64,000 nt of DNA. Source: a virus. Location of the stretch: positions 41,815-105,814 of IMG/VR virus record IMGVR_UViG_3300021964_000024. One strand, written 5' to 3'. Positions within the stretch are counted from its first letter, which is position 1; every line of letters starts with the position of its first letter. The position numbers were made by a program, and so were the translations under genes. Positions 7,838 through 15,488 of the stretch are shown one piece after another. Under the pieces are notes generated by a model. It was not told the DNA's origin and searched no databases. It saw nothing but the letters and a program-made list of their open reading frames with translations.

Positions 7838-8083
7838 TTATCTCCTACTATATTTACTTCTACCCTCGTTCAGTAGTTTGAACTTGGATAGTTTCTTCTT
7901 TCTCTTTAATTTAGCGTTTGCAGTATTCTTGATTTCGTTCGGTTTGACATGGAACTGTCTCTTCCTACACTCTGTCACGACTCCCGCTCTATTTACTGCA
8001 CGAGACCATCTTCTTAACATCTTGTCAAACGATTCCTCGTACTTCCCTTTATATCCAACTCTTTTTGGTTCTACTCTTGGCAT
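7838..8083 (-). CDS. rpsU: Ribosomal protein bS21-like
   Basis: 81 residues. FDKMLRRWSRAVNRAG, VVTECRKRQFHVKP and the basic tail align with the bS21 pattern (ALRRFKRSCEKAG, EVRRREFYEKP). bS21 sits at the 30S platform near the Shine-Dalgarno duplex; viral copies in marine phages are thought to redirect ribosomes to viral mRNA. Strong SD AGGAGGAAC. The N-terminus MPRVEPKRVGYKGKY differs from bacterial bS21 and is slightly longer. Confidence 0.85.
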   Translation of the reverse strand: MPRVEPKRVGYKGKYEESFDKMLRRWSRAVNRAGVVTECRKRQFHVKPNEIKNTANAKLKRKKKLSKFKLLNEGRSKYSRR

Positions 8084-8094
8084 GTTCCTCCTAG

Positions 8095-9096
8095 TTAAAG
8101 TGCATTAATATCTCTATAATCATTGAGATCGAACGCAGTGCCGATCATCTTATGGAGATCTCTATTATGATTAGTATACACTAAAACTTCGGGATCGTCA
8201 AGCAAAAAGTCACAACTTTTACAATAATCTGGATAATTCTTAGTTCTGTGTCCCTCTCTTAGTGCAGAGTATTCAGGGCCACGAATGATTTCTTCTATGG
8301 TATTGACTGACGTATGACCAAGTACAGCTTCTTCATCACGCCCCAAGACTTGACAACAAGGATGAACAGCACCACGGTGACCGTCCATTCCGCCAGCACG
8401 TATAACAACGTCTGGACTAAAAGGTCTTCCACAAGTTTTTACCTCTCCCTTTCTGGCGTTCTTGCCGATATCCCATGCACCAGACCAGTTATGCATTTTC
8501 CATATCTCAGTCTTAACACCTAGTTCCTCGACCAACGCTTTGTATTGTTCTAGTTCTTGTTCTATGTTATCGTTATCAGTTATGAGATGATACGTCTCTA
8601 CAACACAATCAGATCCAGACTCCTTGACATACGCAACCATCTCTTCGATGTTCTTCTTGATCAAATGATAGTTACTACCTCTTGTGTTGTGCATCCATTT
8701 GTCATAGAGTTCTGGGGTGGGGCCAATGAAAGAGAATCTAAAAAAGTCTAGTCCTGCATCAACACAATCTCTCATGAACTGACCCTGCATCTTGAATCCG
8801 TTCGAGAAGATGACCGCCTGTGCATTGTACTTCTTTACGATCTTGATGTATTCGGGTAGGTTACGATTGATCGTTGCCTCACCAGAACCATCTAGGTTAA
8901 CTACTCGCAGTCCGTGTTGTGCACAGTCTGCAACGTTATCCTCGAAGTCCAATAGGTTCATCTTACCTATAAAGTTCTTGTGTCTTCCTCCAGTTCGTTT
9001 GTCCTGTGGACACATTGTACAATCGAAATTACATCCCCCTTGTATTTCGATAACTGCTCTATCTATCTTGATAGAATTGTCTACACCTTTGCTCAT
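8095..9096 (-). CDS. Radical SAM protein with C-terminal Cys cluster (SPASM-like)
   Basis: 333 residues. CNFDCTMC (about residues 22-29) is the CxxxCxxC motif that binds the catalytic 4Fe-4S cluster; NLDGSGEATIN matches the SAM-binding GGE-like region. The C-terminal HPCCQVLG and CKSCDF suggest an auxiliary cluster. The substrate is unknown; such enzymes modify peptides, sugars or cofactors. Its start overlaps the upstream gene by 38 bases. Confidence 0.88.
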   Translation of the reverse strand: MSKGVDNSIKIDRAVIEIQGGCNFDCTMCPQDKRTGGRHKNFIGKMNLLDFEDNVADCAQHGLRVVNLDGSGEATINRNLPEYIKIVKKYNAQAVIFSNGFKMQGQFMRDCVDAGLDFFRFSFIGPTPELYDKWMHNTRGSNYHLIKKNIEEMVAYVKESGSDCVVETYHLITDNDNIEQELEQYKALVEELGVKTEIWKMHNWSGAWDIGKNARKGEVKTCGRPFSPDVVIRAGGMDGHRGAVHPCCQVLGRDEEAVLGHTSVNTIEEIIRGPEYSALREGHRTKNYPDYCKSCDFLLDDPEVLVYTNHNRDLHKMIGTAFDLNDYRDINAL

Positions 9097-9922
9097 ATTC
9101 TATTGCTCGTTTTTTACTTGAACCTAACATCTCAGATAGGTTGTTCATCCAGTAATATATATTACGTGGGTTATCCTCTTCTGCGTCAGTCTTAACGCAG
9201 TGTGGTGTATGGTAATTAGTAATACCCTCAGTACTCAAAATCACCATCGGTGTTTGAAAGTTACGGGCAATGTAATGCCACATACCATCATAACACACTA
9301 CTTGTCTACACGTTGATATGTGATAGAACGCTTCTGATATAGGTGTTCTATATGTCAGTTCAACGGTATATAATCCTGCCTGACGCATTAAGCTTATTAT
9401 ATCATCCCATTGCTCATGTGTCAAGACCCTTTTCCAAGTTCTTGGTTGTTCTGCATTGAAGGTAGGTCTCCAGACTACTACCTTTCTTTTGTCTATTACT
9501 CTAGGGACATCTCGAAAGATCCAGTCGGGGAATGGTGCGTTACCACCCTCTCTATCGTCGTATACCCCTGACTGAAAAAAGAATCTATTTTTATGACCAC
9601 GATTGATTGCTGCTATACGTAAGGTTCCATCATCTTCTCTTACGAAGTCATCTGCAAATTTCCAATCACTGTATCGTGTAGTTTGTCCATATACATGCCT
9701 CACCTGAACATCATCTTTTCTATAATAGAAATTGTGCATGTACTCCAATCGTTCTATGATTGTTTCCGGATCTTCGAAGTGGTGTAGGTGATGCTCGTCG
9801 TGTTCCCAGTGAAACTCCAGTACTACTTTCTTCTTGTATTCATAACAATAGTTATGGACACAGTTAAGTGCCCACATGAAGTCACCTACACCAGGCGTAC
9901 CTCTCCAAGTTACATATTCCAT
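9059..9922 (-). CDS. GT-B-like (heptosyltransferase-like) protein
   Basis: 287 residues. The N-terminus TWRGTPGVGDFMWALN fits a glycine-rich GT-B start. The C-terminal half has VVVWRPTFNAEQPR, then ISTCRQVVCYDGMWHYIARN, laid out like the GT9 pattern (xxD-G-x-x-H-A-A). Donor unknown. Placed among other sugar-modifying genes. Confidence 0.65.
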   Translation of the reverse strand: MEYVTWRGTPGVGDFMWALNCVHNYCYEYKKKVVLEFHWEHDEHHLHHFEDPETIIERLEYMHNFYYRKDDVQVRHVYGQTTRYSDWKFADDFVREDDGTLRIAAINRGHKNRFFFQSGVYDDREGGNAPFPDWIFRDVPRVIDKRKVVVWRPTFNAEQPRTWKRVLTHEQWDDIISLMRQAGLYTVELTYRTPISEAFYHISTCRQVVCYDGMWHYIARNFQTPMVILSTEGITNYHTPHCVKTDAEEDNPRNIYYWMNNLSEMLGSSKKRAIEYEQRCRQFYQDR

Positions 9923-9930
9923 TCATCACC

Positions 9931-10401
9931 TTATACACTGGTTATCAACACTACGGTTCCTCCGATAATAAACGCAGAAATTACCACCGCCGCCAGTATT
10001 GCAATACCATCTTCAAATGCCGCTTTACGATCCGCAGCTTCTTTTGCCGCTTGGATCCTCCGTTGACGTATCACACGTCTCTCTTTCATCATCTCATCGT
10101 AGAAGTCTGATTGTCCGGTATAGATTAAGAAATCCTTGAGTTCCTGTTCCATTTGTGCAATTTTACGTCGAGCAGCAGTCACTTGTAGTGCTTCTGCTTC
10201 GACACTGTTACCGGCAAACAACTTCTTTACTCTTGAGTGTGTTGCACCTTTTATCGCTTCCTCAGATATCTGCTCTTTTGCGTCAAAGAATCGGGCGAAA
10301 TAGTTATATAGGTCTTCTGCTTCTCGACCTGACTCTACCGCCCTTTTAATCATGTTAAATGCAGATCCGGCAAGCGACAATGCCGCTCCGATCTCTACCA
10401 T
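9931..10401 (-). CDS. Hypothetical helical protein with C-terminal membrane anchor
   Basis: 156 residues: long charged helices (residues 20-125, many Arg/Glu) and one hydrophobic C-terminal segment (about 134-154). Resembles conserved hypothetical proteins of T4-like marine phages. A holin-accessory or structural role is possible but not shown. Confidence 0.7.
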   Translation of the reverse strand: MVEIGAALSLAGSAFNMIKRAVESGREAEDLYNYFARFFDAKEQISEEAIKGATHSRVKKLFAGNSVEAEALQVTAARRKIAQMEQELKDFLIYTGQSDFYDEMMKERRVIRQRRIQAAKEAADRKAAFEDGIAILAAVVISAFIIGGTVVLITSV

Positions 10402-10411
10402 GATTATTTAC

Positions 10412-10741
10412 CTACTTTTTACCTGACCATGCTTGAGCACCAAAGAACGCTGCTACGATACCTGCAACTGCAATGAAGTAAACTCCTGCCATGTCACCCA
10501 GTATGTCTGCCGCTTTCTCTAGACCTGTTAAATTTGCACTCACCACGAGTACGGGATACAATAACATACCCCACAGCGAGAACCATGCCATGGAACGCTG
10601 TGCGTCACGCATTGCATCTGCGTCTTCGAGTTCTTTACGTTTAAACTCCAAGTACATCGCCTCTTCTTCTTTAGAGACTTTACCGTCTCCGTTTGTGTCA
10701 GCAGGGTGGTGTCCCGCTGCCTTGATCTCTTCTTCTGACAT
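10412..10741 (-). CDS. EF-hand membrane protein, holin-like topology
   Basis: 109 residues. An N-terminal DTNGDGKVSKEE is a full calcium-binding EF-hand loop (D-x-N-x-D-G-x-V-x-x-x-E). Two hydrophobic segments follow (about 50-72 and 82-104) and a short basic tail. Two membrane spans and small size suit a holin. An EF-hand in front would make calcium sensing possible (inference). Confidence 0.7.
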   Translation of the reverse strand: MSEEEIKAAGHHPADTNGDGKVSKEEEAMYLEFKRKELEDADAMRDAQRSMAWFSLWGMLLYPVLVVSANLTGLEKAADILGDMAGVYFIAVAGIVAAFFGAQAWSGKK

Positions 10742-10770
10742 ATTGAATATCCTTTGTAATTTTGATTATA

Positions 10771-11292
10771 CTATTCATTATGTAAAAGACTGCCTGACAT
10801 ATTCAAATTGAATCCTATAACAATTTTGTGTCCTTGGCAGTTTGGCCCTCTGTGTGGTAACATTGATGGAAAAACCACCAAGTCACCTATGTGCAAAACC
10901 ATGTCTACAAACCCCATCAACTGTGTTGAGTTCTCTGGTAACCCATGAACTTGTAACACTGCAGACAAATTCGTTCCCTCATGTGTATGCCACTCAAAGT
11001 TGTTCCCCTCGTTGTACTCGGCAAACCACATACTTTCAACCTTAATCCTAGAACATTGCCATTGGTTAGCATAGTTCGTAAGGGCAGGTTGTATTAATTT
11101 AATAGCCTCATCCCAATACGGTGGTCTATAATTAATACCTTCCTTCCATGGAAGTTTGTAATCAGAGAATTGCATGTTCGCAAATGAACAATCATGCTCT
11201 GACTTCACCTTCGTCATTTCCTTCGTCAGATGTTCCTTGAATGCAAAGAACTCTCTTGGTGGAAATGTATAACGTTTAATAAACTGATTCAA
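10771..11292 (-). CDS. 2OG-Fe(II) oxygenase-like protein
   Basis: 173 residues, TTG start overlapping the upstream TGA. EWHTHEGTNLS provides an HxH/D-type iron-binding pair; FPSMLPHRGPN supplies the distal His and HKIVIGFNLN a basic residue for 2-oxoglutarate. It is clearly related to the N-terminal domain of the gene at 17195-18310 (shared FPSMLPHR, IGFN, ESMWF). Substrate unknown. Confidence 0.7.
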   Translation of the reverse strand: MNQFIKRYTFPPREFFAFKEHLTKEMTKVKSEHDCSFANMQFSDYKLPWKEGINYRPPYWDEAIKLIQPALTNYANQWQCSRIKVESMWFAEYNEGNNFEWHTHEGTNLSAVLQVHGLPENSTQLMGFVDMVLHIGDLVVFPSMLPHRGPNCQGHKIVIGFNLNMSGSLLHNE

Positions 11293-12776
11293 AATACTTT
11301 AACACCGTATTTATTTTCAAACAATTCAGCATCATGTTCGTCGTTGACCATAGGTCTTCCACGAATGTTCAAACTGGTATTTAGTAACATCGGAACCCCT
11401 GTACGTTCGTAGTATTCCTCAATTACCTTCCTAAAGACCGATTCACAGTCCTGACGGACTATTTGTACTCGTGCAGTTCCATCTACGTGAGTAACCGAAT
11501 CATAGTCATGAAGTGCCTTTGACGTGTACTGCATGTACTCGTTCATTGGCCCCTCGAAGTATTTATACGCATATTCTTCTAGAACTGCAGGTGCAAAGGG
11601 ACGATATTTTTGTCTGCGTTTGATCTCATTCACAGTGTCCTGTACATCATAACGTACATCTGCGATCAGAGATCTATTACCCAGTGCACGTGGCCCAAAC
11701 TCTGCCTTACCGTTCGCTATACCACATACCCTATGTTCTAAGAGGTGATCAACTACTTCTCTTGGATTGATCTCTCGTTCAATGTTGTAACCCATGTAAG
11801 GTGTCCAAATCAACTGATCTTGATCGGTCAACCTTGACCAAGACAGTGCGGCAGCACCCAGAGAAGATCCTGCGTCTGTAGGTGAGATTGCAATGTGAAC
11901 GTCTTCGAACAATTCGAAGAGTCTTGAATTGATAACAACATTTTGTGCACATCCACCAGAGTAGACCAGTTTCTTACCATAAAGTGATGCGGTTCTCATG
12001 ATCTGCATGATGGCATATTCTGCGAACTTTTGTACCCCTGCCGCAAAGTCTTCTTTACTGTATTTCGTAACGAAGACTTTTAACATGGAACGAAGGTTCT
12101 CATACTCCGGATTACCTTTATCGGGAAAGTCGATTTTCTGCTTCTTTTCAATACGAGGATTAATGTCACCTGTATGTTCCCACCAGTTGACTAGTTTTGA
12201 CCAGATCTCTTCGGGTGCTTGACCATAGGAAGCAAGTCCCATAGTCACGTATTCGTCTTCTAGTGGACGTAAACCTAACAGACGTGTTGCGGTAGTGTAC
12301 ACCAACCCTACTGACTTAGGGTAGTGATATTCTTTGATGAGGTTGAAATTGTTGTCGTAGATAGTTGCGGTTTGGAATTCACCTACACCATCGATAGACA
12401 CCATGACAGTCGTATCACGGTCTTTCCATGGACGGGTAAAGAATGCGGATGCACAATGACTCTTATGATGTTCATAATTGGCATCATAATAGATACTATC
12501 ATAGACAGGGATCTGTTCGTGTGCGGTAATAGAATTCCCTGTGTGTAGGGGATTCTTAGTTTGATCCTTTCTATAGGTCTTCTTCCACTCTACGTTTTCG
12601 TAGAATGAGAAGTGATCATCATTAGTAGTATAATCCCAGAGATTTTCTGGAATCACCGGATCATTTTTCTTCTTAGTAAATCTCTCTGCATGAGAGGCAA
12701 ACTCTATCGTACCGTCCGAATTGACAATAGATAAAGCTGCATCGTGATAGTATTCACTAAACCCAACGTACCTCAT
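11289..12776 (-). CDS. Carbamoyltransferase, NodU/CmcH family
   Basis: 495 residues. MRYVGFSEYYHDAALS, YEHHKSHCASAFF, YSGGCAQNVVINSRL, FGPRALGNRSLIADVR and YRPFAPAVLEE are hallmark blocks of the O-carbamoyltransferases (Kae1-like domain, then NodU C-terminal domain). They transfer carbamoyl from carbamoyl phosphate via carbamoyl-AMP to a hydroxyl. ATG 12776 is chosen on SD GTGGAG. Acceptor could be a sugar or, as reported for some phages, a hydroxymethylated base; not resolvable here. Confidence 0.92.
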   Translation of the reverse strand: MRYVGFSEYYHDAALSIVNSDGTIEFASHAERFTKKKNDPVIPENLWDYTTNDDHFSFYENVEWKKTYRKDQTKNPLHTGNSITAHEQIPVYDSIYYDANYEHHKSHCASAFFTRPWKDRDTTVMVSIDGVGEFQTATIYDNNFNLIKEYHYPKSVGLVYTTATRLLGLRPLEDEYVTMGLASYGQAPEEIWSKLVNWWEHTGDINPRIEKKQKIDFPDKGNPEYENLRSMLKVFVTKYSKEDFAAGVQKFAEYAIMQIMRTASLYGKKLVYSGGCAQNVVINSRLFELFEDVHIAISPTDAGSSLGAAALSWSRLTDQDQLIWTPYMGYNIEREINPREVVDHLLEHRVCGIANGKAEFGPRALGNRSLIADVRYDVQDTVNEIKRRQKYRPFAPAVLEEYAYKYFEGPMNEYMQYTSKALHDYDSVTHVDGTARVQIVRQDCESVFRKVIEEYYERTGVPMLLNTSLNIRGRPMVNDEHDAELFENKYGVKVF

Positions 12777-12805
12777 AAAAAACTCCACTTAGTTAGCGAA
12801 GTTAT

Positions 12806-13381
12806 TTATCCAGTAATTATCTCGTAGAGTTCTTTCCAGTTCTTGACTCTAGGGATACCGTGATCTCCTGTATTGAAGTCGTGTGCAATCAAGTGTGAAT
12901 TGAGACCCAAGTTCTTACCAACTGTTGCGTTCTCAACTTTATCTTCGATCCAGTAACAACCCGTACCTTCGTACTCTTTGAGGATCTCATCCTTGTCTGC
13001 ACCAGTATCTAGGTACACATATCTCTCGAACGCAGTCTTACCGAATAACTCAGTAAGGTTCTTGCATCTTAGATACTGTGCGTACTGGTCATTACTAAGA
13101 CTGGTGATTGCGTGAAACACGTAACCATGTTCCTCATGAAGTTTTTTAATATACTTCATTGCGTCTCTGAGAGGTGGTATCTTTCTGATCCACGCACTCT
13201 CGTTGAACAATCTTACTAGTCTTTTTGCATAGGGTCTCTCTAACCCGTACTGGTCTGCGACATCATAGACAGTATCATCTACAATCTCGAAACCTTGTCT
13301 GTGCATCCACCCTCTCCAAGAGTGTTGCCAGTCTAGGACTACACCATCGCAGTCCGTAAGTATTACTTTTTCTTTCATCAT
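12806..13381 (-). CDS. HAD-family hydrolase
   Basis: 191 residues. LTDCDGVVLDW is HAD motif I (DxDG), FHAITSLSND motif II (T/S) and CYWIEDKVENA the motif IV acidic pair. A cap-less or small-cap layout suggests a 5'-nucleotidase/sugar phosphatase type. ATGA overlap with the upstream gene. Confidence 0.85.
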   Translation of the reverse strand: MMKEKVILTDCDGVVLDWQHSWRGWMHRQGFEIVDDTVYDVADQYGLERPYAKRLVRLFNESAWIRKIPPLRDAMKYIKKLHEEHGYVFHAITSLSNDQYAQYLRCKNLTELFGKTAFERYVYLDTGADKDEILKEYEGTGCYWIEDKVENATVGKNLGLNSHLIAHDFNTGDHGIPRVKNWKELYEIITG

Positions 13382-13590
13382 ATAGGTAATTCCATTTGTT
13401 TAGTATAACCTGCAATGGTGTCAGAGATGTTCTTCAGAACAATCTCTTTCTGTGCATCCCCTGCAAGTGCCCAATCTAGTTGGGTCTTCAAAACTCCATA
13501 ACAGTACGCATAGTTCTTCGTACCGTTACCTTCCAACGAATGAGTCTTTGACTCTTCTTCAATTATTTCAAAATACTGATCTAAGCACAT
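13378..13590 (-). CDS. Hypothetical protein, 70 aa
   Basis: Starts MCLDQYFEIIEEESKT, predicted helical and acidic, overlapping both neighbours by a few bases. No motif recognised. Part of the operon from the promoter at 13999-14027. Confidence 0.65.
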   Translation of the reverse strand: MCLDQYFEIIEEESKTHSLEGNGTKNYAYCYGVLKTQLDWALAGDAQKEIVLKNISDTIAGYTKQMELPI

Positions 13591-13967
13591 AACGTCAATC
13601 CTGCATCAAGTTTCTCTGCAATCTCTATGATTGCTTTGGTGTGTTCCTCTCTGTAAGCAACCCATTCATGGTACTGACCAATCGGGTATTTTGCAGGAGG
13701 GGTTATTCCAGTAACATCGTTACTAGTCTCAAACTCTTCATAGTTTGAATACGGGTAGATGGCAAAGGTATCTGCCTTATCCTTGTGAACAAAGTCTTTA
13801 GGTCTGTCGTAACCAACCTTACTGTTTCCTCTGTACCTGACAGTGAACAATCTAGTCCTCATTAGTTCTTGGACTTTAGGGTGGTTTCTGTATTCCATTG
13901 GAATACCCTTGTAGAGACCTGACTCATAGTCGGGACATCTATAATCTTCTAATATCAAATTTTTCAT
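13581..13967 (-). CDS. Hypothetical protein, 128 aa
   Basis: Starts MKNLILEDYRCPDYES. ATG 13967 is chosen because GTGAGG lies 6 bases upstream and the longer frame would begin at the transcription start. Contains TVRYRGNSKVGYDRP. First gene after the strong promoter at 13999-14027. Function unknown. Confidence 0.7.
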   Translation of the reverse strand: MKNLILEDYRCPDYESGLYKGIPMEYRNHPKVQELMRTRLFTVRYRGNSKVGYDRPKDFVHKDKADTFAIYPYSNYEEFETSNDVTGITPPAKYPIGQYHEWVAYREEHTKAIIEIAEKLDAGLTLCA

Positions 13968-13998
13968 AATTAACCTCACTTTTCTCAATTACATGTTA

Positions 13999-14027
13999 AG
14001 TATACATGTTTTTGAAACAAGTGTCAA
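13999..14027 (-). promoter_or_regulatory. Sigma-70 early promoter with AT-rich upstream region
   Basis: Minus strand TTGACA (14022-14027), 17-base spacer, TATACT (13999-14004). Upstream of the -35 is CAAAAAACCC and an A/T-rich block resembling an UP element. Same family as the promoters at 21549, 43886 and 45243. Confidence 0.8.
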
Positions 14028-14036
14028 GGGTTTTTT

Positions 14037-14060
14037 GAAAAAAAGTATATATTTTTTATA
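14037..14060. repeat. 24-bp AT-rich repeat, copy 1
   Basis: A 24-base block (G, seven A, GTATATATTTTTTATA) identical to 45282-45305. Both copies lie between a gene end and the -35 of a strong leftward promoter. Read leftwards the flanks form a weak AT hairpin followed by a T-run, so it may both end the upstream unit and act as an UP element. Confidence 0.7.
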
Positions 14061-14070
14061 TATAATTTGA

Positions 14071-14895
14071 CTAAGCAAGTATCTTAAATTTACCTTCTTT
14101 GGCATGGCGTAACATATCGATTTTCCAACCACCACCAGTGTAGTGACACATCTTTGCCTTCTCAAAGAACTCATCTTCAGTGGCATAATGGGGGGAGTCG
14201 TTCCATGTCTGATCCAGTGCTTCGGTGTTTAGATCGAAGTCGTGTTTGATCAACTGTCCAGATATGTACGGTTGATCATTCATCACCGACATATGGAACT
14301 CTGGTTTTGCGTAGAACCATTCTGTCCAGTCCATGAATACCTCACGTGCACGTAGACGTGCCTCACGTGTCCATACGACAATACCTGTATTCAGGACAGT
14401 TAACTTAGATGGTCTACTAGGTGGTAGTGATGGGACAATAGGAATGTCGTGCATAGAGAACTTTGCAACAAAGTCTTGATATGTCTTTTCCTTGTAGTCC
14501 CAAGAGTTATACCCACCACCATTCGATGTGACGATATCACTCTCAAGTACACCAAAGACATCTCCGTCTTCACACAGATCAAAGATGTTCTCTTCGGTGT
14601 TTACTACAATGTCGGTATCGGCAAATAACACCTTGTCATACTGGTCAAACATAGGATCATAGATAACCCTCAAACACTCAAACAAAAGAGCGTTTGCATG
14701 GTCATGTCCTGCAGTGTACACTTGCTCATCTGAGTAGAAGTACTCTGCATCAATAATATCAGCATACTCTAGAAAGGAACGTCGAGATAAATCTGCTACC
14801 TCACGATAGACTTGACTTCTCTGTCTTCCCTCAATCTCTCCCCTTTCGTCTACATTAGGGTTGAGTACCATGTATTGAAATATCGCATTTCTCAT
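14071..14895 (-). CDS. Glycosyltransferase, GT-A fold
   Basis: 274 residues starting MRNAIFQYMVLNPNVD (SD AAAGGATTG before ATG 14895). VLFADTDIVVNTEENIF holds the DxD motif; LTVLNTGIVVWTRE and MNDQPYISGQL are typical downstream GT8-like blocks, with HYTGGGWK near the end (metal-binding His). Overlaps the small basic gene upstream. Confidence 0.82.
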   Translation of the reverse strand: MRNAIFQYMVLNPNVDERGEIEGRQRSQVYREVADLSRRSFLEYADIIDAEYFYSDEQVYTAGHDHANALLFECLRVIYDPMFDQYDKVLFADTDIVVNTEENIFDLCEDGDVFGVLESDIVTSNGGGYNSWDYKEKTYQDFVAKFSMHDIPIVPSLPPSRPSKLTVLNTGIVVWTREARLRAREVFMDWTEWFYAKPEFHMSVMNDQPYISGQLIKHDFDLNTEALDQTWNDSPHYATEDEFFEKAKMCHYTGGGWKIDMLRHAKEGKFKILA

Positions 14896-15025
14896 TGACA
14901 ATCCTTTTATCACGGGATCTATTGTAATCAGATCCTCTCATTTTATACCCAGAATCAAACTTGGTTCGATTCTTATGACTGTTACGTTTCTTGTTTCTTG
15001 AATCGTGACGGGTGTATTTCGCCAT
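14855..15025 (-). CDS. Small very basic protein, 56 aa
   Basis: MAKYTRHDSRNKKRN at the start, rich in Lys/Arg/Asn, overlapping the glycosyltransferase start by 41 bases in another frame. I recall short proteins with a similar N-terminus in T4-like marine phages. No clear SD, hence moderate confidence. Confidence 0.5.
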   Translation of the reverse strand: MAKYTRHDSRNKKRNSHKNRTKFDSGYKMRGSDYNRSRDKRIVNEKCDISIHGTQP

Positions 15026-15036
15026 ATATTTAGACG

Positions 15037-15486
15037 TTAACTAACGTTCTCCAATCTAACCATTAACCGTTCTGCACGGTTAGTTACCTGCCTGTGCCAG
15101 CGTGAATCACGTCCTTCCACGGCAGCCCTTTTCCAGTCACCCTCTTCGAGAGCGGCACGGAAATTCTTGAAACCACCCAGACGGGTGCGTCCCATGTTAA
15201 ACATCATGTTGACCAATACCTGCTGGACTTCATCGGGCCATCCTTCAAACATTGAATCTCCGAATAAAGCATTGCACTCTGATATTGCAAGGTCAAGGTC
15301 GAGTTCGAAACACTCTCTGACTCTATCTTCTGATACGGGCGTTCCAACTGGTTCTCCGTGTTCAGGATCCGATTCAAGCACCAAGTGCCCGACTCCGAAA
15401 GTTTCATATCCAAGATGATCTTTGTATACTTCATATACAACCCCCTCATCTATCTTGAGTTGTTCAAATACTGCTTCTCTGTTCAT
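15037..15486 (-). CDS. T4-type lysozyme (GH24 endolysin)
   Basis: 149 residues. Glu14, Asp23 and Thr29 (KIDEG, YKDHLGYETFGVGH) have the same spacing as the T4 lysozyme triad Glu11-Asp20-Thr26. The C-terminal lobe has LVNMMFNMGRTRLGGFKNF and RDSRWHRQVTNRAERL. Cleaves peptidoglycan between MurNAc and GlcNAc. No signal peptide, so it needs a holin. Confidence 0.95.
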   Translation of the reverse strand: MNREAVFEQLKIDEGVVYEVYKDHLGYETFGVGHLVLESDPEHGEPVGTPVSEDRVRECFELDLDLAISECNALFGDSMFEGWPDEVQQVLVNMMFNMGRTRLGGFKNFRAALEEGDWKRAAVEGRDSRWHRQVTNRAERLMVRLENVS

Positions 15487-15488
15487 TT

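Noticed and set aside
11558-11567. TATAAATA on the minus strand inside the carbamoyltransferase gene
   Set aside because: Mid-gene, no gene start nearby, so probably incidental.
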